A stretch of 64,000 bases of DNA from CAVXDY01 sp963760715 (GTDB lineage: Bacteria > Actinomycetota > Thermoleophilia > Miltoncostaeales > Miltoncostaeaceae), in the NCBI GenBank assembly GCA_963760715.1, contig CAVXDY010000006.1, positions 118,034 to 182,033 of the forward strand, in the 5' to 3' direction. A program made the translations under genes and the position numbers. The notes under the pieces were generated by a model that worked only from the letters and a program-made list of their open reading frames with translations, was not told the DNA's origin and searched no databases. This document shows, piece after piece, positions 17,357 through 24,579 of this stretch; the stretch's first letter is position 1, and every line of letters begins with the position of its first letter.

Positions 17357-18631
17357 ATGAAACGCCGCCGCCGTCACACGCCGTTCGTGGTCACCACCCT
17401 GGCGATCCTCGCCCTGGCGCCCATCCCCGCCGCCTTCGCCGAGACCCTCGCCGACGTCCAGAACCAGATCGAGCGCACCTCCGCCCAGCTCGCCCAGGTG
17501 CGCACGCGCGCCGAGAGCGACACGGGCTCGGCCCAGGCCGCGGCCATCGGCTCCGGCCGCGACCTCGAGCGGAGCAAGTCGCGGCTCATCGACCTGGAGA
17601 ACGTGAAGATCAAGGAGGCCATCGCCGCGGCCAAGGCGGCCGCCGCCCAGGCCGCCGCGACTGCGGCCGCCCAGGCCGCCGCCGCCGCGTCCGCCGCGAC
17701 GCTGGTGCCCAAGGCCTCGAACGCCTTCGGCACCGCGACGGCGACCACCCAGGGCATCCACGAGTTCGCCTCGTTCCCGGCCGCCCCCGCCGCCACGAGC
17801 GGAGTCGACGCCGCCGCCCTCGACGCCTACCTGGCCGGCAAGGGAAGCCCCCTCGCCGGCTCCGGCGCCGCCTTCGTGGCGAGCGCGGGCCAGGTGGGCC
17901 TCGACCCCCGCATGCTCGTCGCCATCTCCGGCGCCGAGACCAGCTTCGGCACCTACGGTCCCTCGCAGCTCATCCACAACCCGTTCGGGATGGGCCCGGG
18001 CCGCGTCTATGGGTCCTGGGGGGAGGCCATCGCGGCCGCGGCCAACAACCTGGCCGGCCCCATCTACCTGGGCGCGGGCAAGGTCACGATCGGCCAGATC
18101 AGCGGCACGTGGGCCCCCATGGGCGCGGTCAACGACCCGGGCAACCTGAACTCCAACTGGACCCGCAACGTGAGCCGCTACTACGCCGAGATGGGCGGGG
18201 ACCCGGCCTCGTCGGTCTTCACCTCCTCGCCGTCGCTTGCTCCCGGCCCGGTCGGGTCGCCCATCGGCACCGAGGTCGCCGCCCAGGCGCTCACCTACCT
18301 GGGCCAGCCCTACGTGTGGGGCGGCGAGAGCCCGCAGACCGGGTTCGACTGCAGCGGCCTCGTCCACTACCTCTACGCGCAGCACGGCATCTCCCTTCCG
18401 CGCGTGGCGGACGCCCAGGCCCGCGTGGGCACCTCCATCCCCCCGTCCGGCCTCCAGGCCGGCGACGCCGTCTTCTTCGCCGACTCCTCGGGCTATATCG
18501 GCCACGAGGGGCTCTACCTCGGCAACGGCCAGTTCGTGCACGCCCCCCACACCGGGGACGTCGTGAAGGTGTCGTCGCTGCTCGAGCCGGGCTACGCCTC
18601 CCGGTACGCGGGAGCGCGGCGGTATGCCTGA
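17357..18631 (+). CDS. Secreted bifunctional wall hydrolase: lysozyme-like plus NlpC/P60
   Basis: 424 residues from ATG 17357, six codons before a strong signal peptide (VVTTLAILALAPIPAAFA). Residues ~25-110 are a coiled coil/Ala-rich linker, ~155-275 a lysozyme/glucosaminidase-like domain (VGLDPRMLVAISGAETSFGT, NPFGMGPG, WTRNVSRYYAEMGG) and ~300-424 NlpC/P60 with Cys in DCSGLVHYLY (near 331), His in GHEGLYLG and the third polar residue in HAPHTGD. It should cut both glycan and peptide bonds. The sigma-28-type promoter suggests co-expression with pili, perhaps making holes in the wall for them. Confidence 0.85.
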   Translation: MKRRRRHTPFVVTTLAILALAPIPAAFAETLADVQNQIERTSAQLAQVRTRAESDTGSAQAAAIGSGRDLERSKSRLIDLENVKIKEAIAAAKAAAAQAAATAAAQAAAAASAATLVPKASNAFGTATATTQGIHEFASFPAAPAATSGVDAAALDAYLAGKGSPLAGSGAAFVASAGQVGLDPRMLVAISGAETSFGTYGPSQLIHNPFGMGPGRVYGSWGEAIAAAANNLAGPIYLGAGKVTIGQISGTWAPMGAVNDPGNLNSNWTRNVSRYYAEMGGDPASSVFTSSPSLAPGPVGSPIGTEVAAQALTYLGQPYVWGGESPQTGFDCSGLVHYLYAQHGISLPRVADAQARVGTSIPPSGLQAGDAVFFADSSGYIGHEGLYLGNGQFVHAPHTGDVVKVSSLLEPGYASRYAGARRYA

Positions 18632-18642
18632 CGCGCATCCGC

Positions 18643-18669
18643 TCAGGTCGGCGCCGCGGGCGCCGATAG
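18643..18669 (+). promoter_or_regulatory. Sigma-28 (FliA/WhiG)-type promoter of pilD-pilM-pilN-pilO
   Basis: TCAGGT at 18643-18648 (one mismatch), 13-base spacer, GCCGATAG at 18662-18669, ATG at 18680. Leader expected to be about 4 bases. It lies just after the NlpC/P60 stop codon, so the five-gene pilD operon has its own start. Confidence 0.7.
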
Positions 18670-18679
18670 GACACGCGGC

Positions 18680-19453
18680 ATGAGCTCCCTGGCCTCCCCC
18701 ATCTGGCTCGCCCCGGCCCTCGCCGCGGTGATCGGCCTCGCCCTCGGATCGTTCTTCACGGTCCTCATCGAGCGCTGGCCGGCCGGGCGCTCGCTCGTGG
18801 CGCCGCGCTCCTCGTGCGACGCGTGCGAGCGCACCCTGACCCCCCTCGAGATGGTGCCGGTGCTCTCCTGGATCGGCCTCCGGGGCCGCTGCCGCGGCTG
18901 CGGTGCGCGGGTGGACGCCCGCTACGCGGCCATCGAGCTCACCACCGCGGCGCTCGCGGCCGCCGCCATCGTGGCCTTCGGGCCCACCTGGCGCGGCCTG
19001 TCGGTGGCGATCCTGCTCGTGGCCCTGGTGCCCGTCGTGGTCATCGACCTGCGCCACAAGCTCATCCCCGACATCGTGGTGCTGCCCGCGGCGATCGCCG
19101 GGCTCGCCTGCGCGGTGCTGGCGGATCCCGGTCGTTGGTGGGTCCCGGTGGCGAGCGCGCTGGGCGCGGCCGGCTTCCTCCTTCTGATCGGCGTGATCCG
19201 CCCCGGCGGCATGGGCATGGGCGACGTGAAGCTCGGCCTTCTCCTGGGCGCGGTGCTCGGCTCGGCCGTTGTGCCGGCCCTGGCCGCCGCGTTCGCCGCG
19301 GGCGCCCTGATCGGCCTCGCCCTGCTCGCGGTTCGCGGCGCCGCCGCGCGCCGCACGGCCGTTCCCTTCGGACCCTTTCTCTCGGCCGGAGCGCTGGTGG
19401 CCCTCGTCTGGGGCCACGCCCTCATCGACTGGTACCAAGGACAGGTGGCGTGA
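18680..19453 (+). CDS. pilD: Prepilin peptidase / N-methyltransferase PilD
   Basis: 257 residues with eight hydrophobic segments. It has the N-terminal cytoplasmic domain with two Cys pairs (SSCDACERTL and GRCRGCGARVD) that bind zinc and are linked to methylation, and both catalytic aspartates of the GXGD family: LVPVVVIDLRHKLIPD and GGMGMGDVKLG. It cleaves the leader from PilA and the minor pilins before the conserved Phe and methylates the new N-terminus. First gene of the pilD-M-N-O-lipoprotein operon; its TGA overlaps the pilM ATG. Confidence 0.95.
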   Translation: MSSLASPIWLAPALAAVIGLALGSFFTVLIERWPAGRSLVAPRSSCDACERTLTPLEMVPVLSWIGLRGRCRGCGARVDARYAAIELTTAALAAAAIVAFGPTWRGLSVAILLVALVPVVVIDLRHKLIPDIVVLPAAIAGLACAVLADPGRWWVPVASALGAAGFLLLIGVIRPGGMGMGDVKLGLLLGAVLGSAVVPALAAAFAAGALIGLALLAVRGAAARRTAVPFGPFLSAGALVALVWGHALIDWYQGQVA

Positions 19454-20538
19454 TGGCCTCATTCGGAGCACCCCGCGACGCGGTGGCCCTCGACATCGGA
19501 TCGAGCTCGCTGAAGGCGGCGCAGCTCAAGCGCGGCCGCGGCGGCTACTCCGTCGGCCGCACCGCGGTGCGGCCCCTGCCCGAGGGTCTCGTCGACGACG
19601 GCCAGCTGATCGACGCCGATGCCGTCGCGACCGAGATCAAGCGCATGTGGCGTGAGGAGCGCCTCCCCCGCGGGCGCGTGCGCCTGGGGGTCGCCAACTC
19701 CCAGGTCTCGGTGCGCACCCTGGAGATGCCCCGCATGGACAACGCCGGGGAGCTCCGTGCCGCGGTCGAGTTCGAGGCCGGCGAGGTCATGCCGATCCCC
19801 CTCCACGAGGCGATCCTCGACTTCCAGCCCCTGCCCGCCCTCGAGGGCGACCCGACCGACCAGCAGCGCGTGATCGTGGTGGCCGCCCAGCGCGAGATGA
19901 TCGACCGCCTGATGCACGCCATGCACGGCGCGGGGCTCCGGCCCGCGGGCGTGGACCTCGAGGCCTTCGCCCTGATGCGCGCGCTCCTGCCGCCCGCGGC
20001 GCCCGACCCCGAGCGGGCCGCGCAGGCCCAGGTGGTGTGCCACGTGGGCAACTCCCACACCAACGTCGTGGTGTCGGTCAACCGCCAGTGCGAGTTCGTC
20101 CGCCTGGTCCCGTTCGCCGGCTCGGAGCTCACCGCGGCCATCGCGCGCGGCACCGACCTCTCCATGCTCGAGGCCGAGGCCCTGAAGGTGGCCTGCGGCC
20201 TCCTGGGCGACATTCCCGAAGGCTGGAGCGCCGACAAGGTCCGCGAGGTCCGCCGCGCCCTCGCCTTCGGCGCCCGGCCGCTGGTGGACGAGGTTCGGCG
20301 CTCGCTCGACTTCTACCGCTCCCAGCCCAGCGCGCGGCCGATCGAGCGCATCGTGCTCGCCGGCGGCACCTCGCTCTGCGCCGGCCTGGACCGCTACCTC
20401 CAGCAGGCCCTGAGCATCCCGGTCCTGGTGGGCGACCCCCTGTCCAACATCGCCGACCGCGGCGGCGTCGGGCCCGATCTCGCGGCCTACGCCGACGTGG
20501 CCCTCGGCCTCGCCCTGACCGAGGAGGCCTCCCGATGA
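19453..20538 (+). CDS. pilM: Type IV pilus actin-like assembly protein PilM
   Basis: 361 residues. The actin-fold phosphate loops are visible: DAVALDIGSSSLKAAQLKRG at residues 8-27 and IERIVLAGGTSLCAGLDRYL near the C-terminus, with VVCHVGNSHTNVVVSVNRQ between them. PilM is a cytoplasmic ATP-binding protein that docks on the N-terminal tail of PilN. Start and stop overlap pilD and pilN by ATGA-type junctions, so translation is coupled. Confidence 0.92.
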   Translation: MASFGAPRDAVALDIGSSSLKAAQLKRGRGGYSVGRTAVRPLPEGLVDDGQLIDADAVATEIKRMWREERLPRGRVRLGVANSQVSVRTLEMPRMDNAGELRAAVEFEAGEVMPIPLHEAILDFQPLPALEGDPTDQQRVIVVAAQREMIDRLMHAMHGAGLRPAGVDLEAFALMRALLPPAAPDPERAAQAQVVCHVGNSHTNVVVSVNRQCEFVRLVPFAGSELTAAIARGTDLSMLEAEALKVACGLLGDIPEGWSADKVREVRRALAFGARPLVDEVRRSLDFYRSQPSARPIERIVLAGGTSLCAGLDRYLQQALSIPVLVGDPLSNIADRGGVGPDLAAYADVALGLALTEEASR

Positions 20539-21167
20539 CGACCGTCAACCTCCTGCCGGCCAAGGAGCGCGGGCGCTCCTTCCAGCCCACCCGCCGCCAG
20601 GTGGCCGTGGTCGGCGCCGTCGCGCTCGTGGGAGTCCTCGGCTACTGGGGCTACTCGACGCACGCCGACGCGAACGACGCCCAGGCGGCGCTCACGACGG
20701 CGCAGACCGAGCGCGACCAGGTCGAGGCGGAGCTGCAGAAGCGCACCGCCGACGGCAGGGGCGCCGCGTCCCTCGCCAGCGGCGACACCTTCGTCGCGGG
20801 AGCGGCGCTCGCCCGCACCGACGGCGAGCGCCTGCTGCGCCGCGTGTCCACCGTGACCCCGCGGAGCGTCTGGTACGGCGACATCGTGCTCGACGCGGCC
20901 GTCGGGACCGCCGCCGGCGCGGCGGCCCCCGCCGCCACGGGTGTCGCGGCCACCAGCGCCGCCTCCCTCACCCTCGACGGCTTCACCTTCTCCCACACCC
21001 AGGTGGCCCGCCTGATGGCCCGCGTCGCGGGCGTCCCGGGCCTGGGCGAGCCGAAGCTCATGAGCAGCAAGGTCGAGTTGAAGTCGGGTCGCAACGTCGT
21101 CCACTTCACGATCCTCACGCCGCTCGAGACCACGACCCCCGTCACGACCGGAGCGACCACCCCATGA
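20535..21167 (+). CDS. pilN: Type IV pilus assembly protein PilN
   Basis: 210 residues. It starts MTTVNLLPAKERGR, the PilN N-terminal motif (iNLLP) that binds PilM, followed by one transmembrane helix (VVGAVALVGVLGYWGY), a coiled coil (AQAALTTAQTERDQVEAEL) and a periplasmic-type ferredoxin-like domain with the VTPRSVWYGDIVLDA strand. A Thr/Ala-rich insert and tail are lineage-specific. It forms the membrane alignment complex with PilO. Confidence 0.9.
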   Translation: MTTVNLLPAKERGRSFQPTRRQVAVVGAVALVGVLGYWGYSTHADANDAQAALTTAQTERDQVEAELQKRTADGRGAASLASGDTFVAGAALARTDGERLLRRVSTVTPRSVWYGDIVLDAAVGTAAGAAAPAATGVAATSAASLTLDGFTFSHTQVARLMARVAGVPGLGEPKLMSSKVELKSGRNVVHFTILTPLETTTPVTTGATTP

Positions 21168-21796
21168 GGCTCACGCAGCGCGACCGCATCATGCTCCTCG
21201 TGCTCGCCGCGGGCATCGTCCTGTTCGCCGGGTGGTGGTTCGCCATCAAGCCCGCGGGCGCCGACGCCAAGACGGCCCGCACCGAGCTGGAATCCGTCCA
21301 ATCGCAGCTCGCCAGCGCCCGCGCGGAGCTGGCGCAGACCAGCGCAACCCGCGTGAGCAGGGCCACCCGCACCGCGCGCACCCTGCGGCTGTCGAAGGCG
21401 ACGCCGCCCCTGCCGCGCATCCCCGAGGCCGTGGTGGAGCTCCAGCGGACCGCCGTCCGGTCGGGGGTCACGATCACCGCCATCACGGGCGCCGACGCGG
21501 TGACGGTCAACGGCGTCGCCGGGAACCCGCTCACCCTCGACGTGTCGGGCAGCTTCTTCGAGGTCGACGACTTCCTCTACCGCGTGGAGAACATGGTGAG
21601 GGTGACCGGCGCCAAGACGCTCCGGGTGGGCGGACGCCTCTTCACCCTCGCGAAGGCCGACATCTCGTTCGACGAGGAGGGCGCCCGCCCCGGCGACGTC
21701 ACCGCCGTCCTGAACCTCATCGCCATCTCCAGCGGACCGACCGCCGCGGACGCCGCAGCGGCCGCGATCACCCCGACCGGGACGGCCACGCCATGA
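21164..21796 (+). CDS. pilO: Type IV pilus assembly protein PilO
   Basis: 210 residues with a short cytoplasmic tail, one membrane helix (IMLLVLAAGIVLFAGWWF), a coiled coil (TARTELESVQSQLASARAELAQ) and a PilO-type extracytoplasmic domain (SGVTITAITGADAV..., LDVSGSFFEVDDFLYRVENMV). The 'pxxsG.y..l..Fl..le' pattern is the PilO hallmark. It overlaps pilN by ATGA and the lipoprotein gene by ATGA. Confidence 0.9.
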   Translation: MRLTQRDRIMLLVLAAGIVLFAGWWFAIKPAGADAKTARTELESVQSQLASARAELAQTSATRVSRATRTARTLRLSKATPPLPRIPEAVVELQRTAVRSGVTITAITGADAVTVNGVAGNPLTLDVSGSFFEVDDFLYRVENMVRVTGAKTLRVGGRLFTLAKADISFDEEGARPGDVTAVLNLIAISSGPTAADAAAAAITPTGTATP

Positions 21797-22179
21797 ACCG
21801 CGGACACGCCACCCTGGCCGCCACCCTCGCCGGGCTCACGCTGCTCGCCGCCGGCTGCGGCGGCGGCGGTGGGTCGAGCGGGGCGGCCTCCACGACGACC
21901 CCGACGGACGCGACGGCGCTGATCGCCGCGCAGGTCGCCGCCACGCCCAGCGGCCTCTCGGCGCTCGGGGTGACCGCACCCAACCCGGCCGACGGGCGCT
22001 ACCACGCGTACGGGACCTTCGGGACCCCGGCCAACGTGTTCAAGCCGCTCGTGGCGGACAGCGCGGCGGCGACCACGGTGGTCCCCGCCACGACCGTCCC
22101 GGCGACCGTCCCCACGACCGTCACGACGCCCACCACGGGCACGACGACGACGTCGACCGGGGCTCCCCTCGTCCCCTGA
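21793..22179 (+). CDS. Small lipoprotein in the PilP position of the pilMNO operon
   Basis: 128 residues from ATG 21793 (overlapping the pilO stop). The signal peptide ends in a good lipobox LLAAGC, followed by Gly/Ser, and the last 45 residues are an unstructured Thr/Val/Pro-rich tail. A short middle region (LGVTAPNPADGRYHAYGTFG) is the only conserved-looking part. Its place matches PilP, which bridges PilNO to the PilQ secretin in diderms; no secretin is present here, so it may be a monoderm substitute anchored outside the membrane. Assignment to PilP is positional only. Confidence 0.65.
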   Translation: MNRGHATLAATLAGLTLLAAGCGGGGGSSGAASTTTPTDATALIAAQVAATPSGLSALGVTAPNPADGRYHAYGTFGTPANVFKPLVADSAAATTVVPATTVPATVPTTVTTPTTGTTTTSTGAPLVP

Positions 22180-22290
22180 TCCTGCCGGCTCCCAAGCACC
22201 AAGAAAGGGTGCCCAAACGCTCAAGTCCGTGGCCCTCCGCCCGATGACGGAATTGGCCGCGAATAGTGAGCTCAGCAGGACAGATCGAAG
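22166..22290 (+). repeat. Duplicated promoter-leader block, copy 1 (pilA side)
   Basis: This block aligns with 24281-24405 at a constant offset of 2115 bases. It covers the end of the lipoprotein gene, the sigma-28-type promoter and the first part of the pilA leader. Shared landmarks are GTCCCCTGATCC, GTGCCCA, CTCAAGTCCG and CCCGATGAC. Identity is moderate outside the promoter boxes. Confidence 0.7.
22221..22247 (+). promoter_or_regulatory. Sigma-28 (FliA/WhiG)-type promoter of pilA
   Basis: TCAAGT at 22221-22226, 13-base spacer, CCCGATGA at 22240-22247. The expected transcript start near 22254 gives a leader of about 78 bases before pilA, much longer than at the other sites of this type; GGAGG lies at 22321-22325. 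Confidence 0.75.
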
Positions 22291-22331
22291 CTCATTGCGC
22301 GCGGAAACCACTGCCCTGACGGAGGTTCCCC

Positions 22332-22772
22332 ATGCTCAATCGGCTTCGGAGCCGACGCCGGAATCAGGAGGGTTTCACCCTCATCGAGCTCCTGGTCGTC
22401 GTGCTCATCATCGGCATTCTCGCCGCCATCGCGATCCCGCAGTTCATCGGCCAGAAGGACAAGGCCAACGTGGCCGCCGCGACCGCCCTGGTGCGCGATG
22501 CGACGGTCGCCATGGAGTCGTCCTACACCGACACCCAGACCTACCCGGCCACCCCGGCCGCCGCCGTGACCGCCCTCGCCGCGATCAACCCCTCGATCGC
22601 CTGGAAGGCCTCCACGGCCAGCGCCACCCCCCCCAAGAACGAGGTCGTCATCGTGGCCTCGACCCCGACCACCTACACCCTGACGGCGTCGTCCGGCTCC
22701 AAGACCTACACGCTCGACCACGCCGCCAACGGCACGGTCACCCGTACCTGCGGCACCGGCTGCACCTGGTAG
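22332..22772 (+). CDS. pilA: Major type IV pilin PilA
   Basis: 146 residues. It has a class III leader (MLNRLRSRRRNQEG) cut before FTLIELLVVVLIIGILAAIA, with Glu at +5, then a helical spine and a Thr/Ala-rich globular domain with two C-terminal Cys (RTCGTGCTW) that could form the D-region disulfide. Size and position (own promoter, strong GGAGG site, hairpin after the stop) suit the abundant structural subunit, processed by PilD and polymerised by PilB. Confidence 0.93.
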   Translation: MLNRLRSRRRNQEGFTLIELLVVVLIIGILAAIAIPQFIGQKDKANVAAATALVRDATVAMESSYTDTQTYPATPAAAVTALAAINPSIAWKASTASATPPKNEVVIVASTPTTYTLTASSGSKTYTLDHAANGTVTRTCGTGCTW

Positions 22773-22796
22773 GCGCTCCATCGAACGCACGCCTGC

Positions 22797-22817
22797 GGGG
22801 GGCCCATCCGGCCCCCC
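22797..22817 (+). terminator. Hairpin after pilA, probable terminator or mRNA stabiliser
   Basis: GGGGGGCC, loop CATCC, GGCCCCCC: a perfect 8-bp G+C stem 25 bases after the pilA stop. There is no T run, so it may attenuate or protect the pilA message rather than end all transcription, which would let some read-through feed the 22870 gene. Confidence 0.55.
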
Positions 22818-22983
22818 GTTCGCGCTTCCCGGTCCTTCCGCACACCCCCCCGATTGAAGCGAGACACCAGTGATCACCGCGATCAACATCGCCCTTCTCG
22901 CAGTCGTGCTGGCCGCCGTGGCGCTGGTCATCATGCGCCGGCGCCGCTCCGGAGCCGGCGACGAGGTCGTCTCCGAGGAGACT
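22808..22983 (+). repeat. Duplicated gene-start block, copy 1
   Basis: About 176 bases repeated at 24404-24579 with only a handful of differences (offset 1596). It begins in the right arm of the pilA hairpin, covers the untranslated leader and the first ~38 codons of the 22870 gene. Such low divergence next to the more diverged promoter block points to recent duplication or gene conversion. Confidence 0.85.
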
Positions 22984-24258
22984 TCGGCGCCCGTCGCCGG
23001 GCCGGCGGCCGAGATTGAGGGCGACGTCTTCTCGAAGCACGTGTGGGCCGAGGCCGCGGCCACGCTGACGCCGGTCCGCGAGGACCAGGGGGAGGCCGAG
23101 GCCGAGTACCCGGACGCCCGGGGCGGCGAGCGGAACGGGTACGCCGGCGAGATCGCGGGGCTCGATCCCCGCGGCGAGCCCGGGGCCACGACCCGGCCCG
23201 ACGACGGGTTCGCGGAGATCATCACGGACCCCGGCTGGTACCTGCCGGGTGAGGTCGACATGAGCTGGGAGGGGCCGAGCACCGAGACCGGGCGCCTGGC
23301 CCCCGAGATGGACCTCGCGACCGCCGCCGGAGAGTTGAGCGGCGAACCGGGCCCGGGCTCCTCCCCACCCCTCCTGGCGGAGGGTGCCGGGGGCTTCGAC
23401 CCGGAGCCGGGCCGGAACGACATGACCTGGGAGAGCCTGGGGGCCGAGACCGGCCTCCTGGCTGCCGAGGCGGACCGCGTGACCTCCTCCGACCAGCTCG
23501 CCGAGGAGCCGGCCCTGGCCGTCGAGGCCTCTTCGGCACCCGACCTGGCGGACGGTCCCGTCGACTTCGACCCGCAGCCGGGGGCGAGCGGGCTCCACCC
23601 GGAGCCGGCGCAGAGCGCTCCCCCCTCGCAACCCGCGGCCCCCCGGCCACCGTCCCGCAGCAACCGGCGATGGGCGCTGATGGCGGGCGCGGGAGCCGGG
23701 GCCGTGGGGATCCTTCTGGCGGCGGTCGTCGCGTGGAACGCGGCGAAGGACGAGCCCGGAACCGCGACCCCGGCCGCCGAGGCGACACCGGCCGCGGTGA
23801 GCGCGCCGGCCGCGTTGAGCGCGCGCGGGCGCTCGGAGGTCATCGCGTCCCTGCGAAAGGTGGACGCCGCCGCCGCCCGGGACGACACCGATTCCGCGCG
23901 CCGGATCCTGGGCGCGATCGACCCCGCCGCGCTGACGGCCGACGCCGGCCTCGCCGCGCGCGCCCGAATCCTCCGCCACCGGGTCCGGCTCACCGAGAGC
24001 TACCTCGCGGCGTCCGCCCTGGCGGAGGCCGGACGGTACGGCCAGGGCCGCGCGAGGATGCTCGCGCTCGTCCCGTTCCGCGACGCCGGGGTGCGCGCCC
24101 GCCTCTACGGGGTGGAGATCGCGAAGGGCCTCGTCGCGCGGGCGCACTCGGAGGCCGCGGCCCACCCCGCCCGGGCACTCGTGCTCCTGAACCGGGCGGA
24201 GGACATCGCCCCCTCCCTGTCGGCGATCAGGGTGGTCCGAGCAGAGATCAGCCGCTAG
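22870..24258 (+). CDS. Membrane-anchored acidic repeat protein, paralogue A (pilus-linked, unknown)
   Basis: 462 residues from GTG 22870. One N-terminal helix (MITAINIALLAVVLAAVALV), a basic stop-transfer RRRRSGAG, a long acidic Pro/Glu/Gly-rich stretch with two copies of a module like 'GWYLPGEVDMSWEGPSTETG ... E.D', a second membrane helix near residue 280 (WALMAGAGAGAVGILLAAVV), and a helical C-terminal domain of ~150 residues resembling TPR or SPOR-adjacent helical repeats. It follows pilA without another promoter. I do not recognise the family; its job is probably in pilus assembly or regulation at the membrane. Confidence 0.75.
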   Translation: MITAINIALLAVVLAAVALVIMRRRRSGAGDEVVSEETSAPVAGPAAEIEGDVFSKHVWAEAAATLTPVREDQGEAEAEYPDARGGERNGYAGEIAGLDPRGEPGATTRPDDGFAEIITDPGWYLPGEVDMSWEGPSTETGRLAPEMDLATAAGELSGEPGPGSSPPLLAEGAGGFDPEPGRNDMTWESLGAETGLLAAEADRVTSSDQLAEEPALAVEASSAPDLADGPVDFDPQPGASGLHPEPAQSAPPSQPAAPRPPSRSNRRWALMAGAGAGAVGILLAAVVAWNAAKDEPGTATPAAEATPAAVSAPAALSARGRSEVIASLRKVDAAAARDDTDSARRILGAIDPAALTADAGLAARARILRHRVRLTESYLAASALAEAGRYGQGRARMLALVPFRDAGVRARLYGVEIAKGLVARAHSEAAAHPARALVLLNRAEDIAPSLSAIRVVRAEISR

Positions 24259-24280
24259 TGGGCGTGGCCCGGGCGAGGAC

Positions 24281-24405
24281 CCTTCGTCCCCTGATCCGCC
24301 CGGTCCCACGGCGCCGTGGAGCGGTGCCCAGGGGCTCAAGTCCGAGGCCCCCGGCCCGATGACAGGAATGGCCGCAAGGGTGGGCCCGGCAGGACCATCG
24401 GAGCC
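24281..24405 (+). repeat. Duplicated promoter-leader block, copy 2
   Basis: Counterpart of 22166-22290. At 24404/24405 it joins directly to the copy of 22808 onward, so the ~517 bases that hold pilA and the left arm of its hairpin are missing here. The result is a pilA-type promoter placed straight in front of paralogue B. Confidence 0.7.
24336..24362 (+). promoter_or_regulatory. Sigma-28 (FliA/WhiG)-type promoter of paralogue B
   Basis: TCAAGT at 24336-24341, 13-base spacer, CCCGATGA at 24355-24362. Both boxes have been kept intact in the duplicate although flanking bases have drifted, which suggests selection for function. Confidence 0.75.
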
Positions 24406-24579
24406 GGCCCCCCGTCCGCGCTCCCCGGTCCTTCCGCACACCCCCCCGATTGAAGCGAGACACCAGTGATCACCGCGATCAACATCGCCCTTCTCGCAAT
24501 CGTGCTGGCCGCCGTGGCGCTGGTCATCATGCGCCGGCGCCGCTCCGGAGCCGGCGACGAGGTCGTCTCCGAGGAGACT
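24404..24579 (+). repeat. Duplicated gene-start block, copy 2
   Basis: Near-identical copy of 22808-22983, including the GAAGCGAGACACCA leader before the GTG and the N-terminal membrane helix codons. Past codon 38 the two genes diverge quickly. Confidence 0.85.

Noticed and set aside
22254..22331. c-di-GMP riboswitch in the long pilA leader
   Set aside because: None of the conserved GEMM motif bases (e.g. GGGACGCAAAGCC-like segments) are present.
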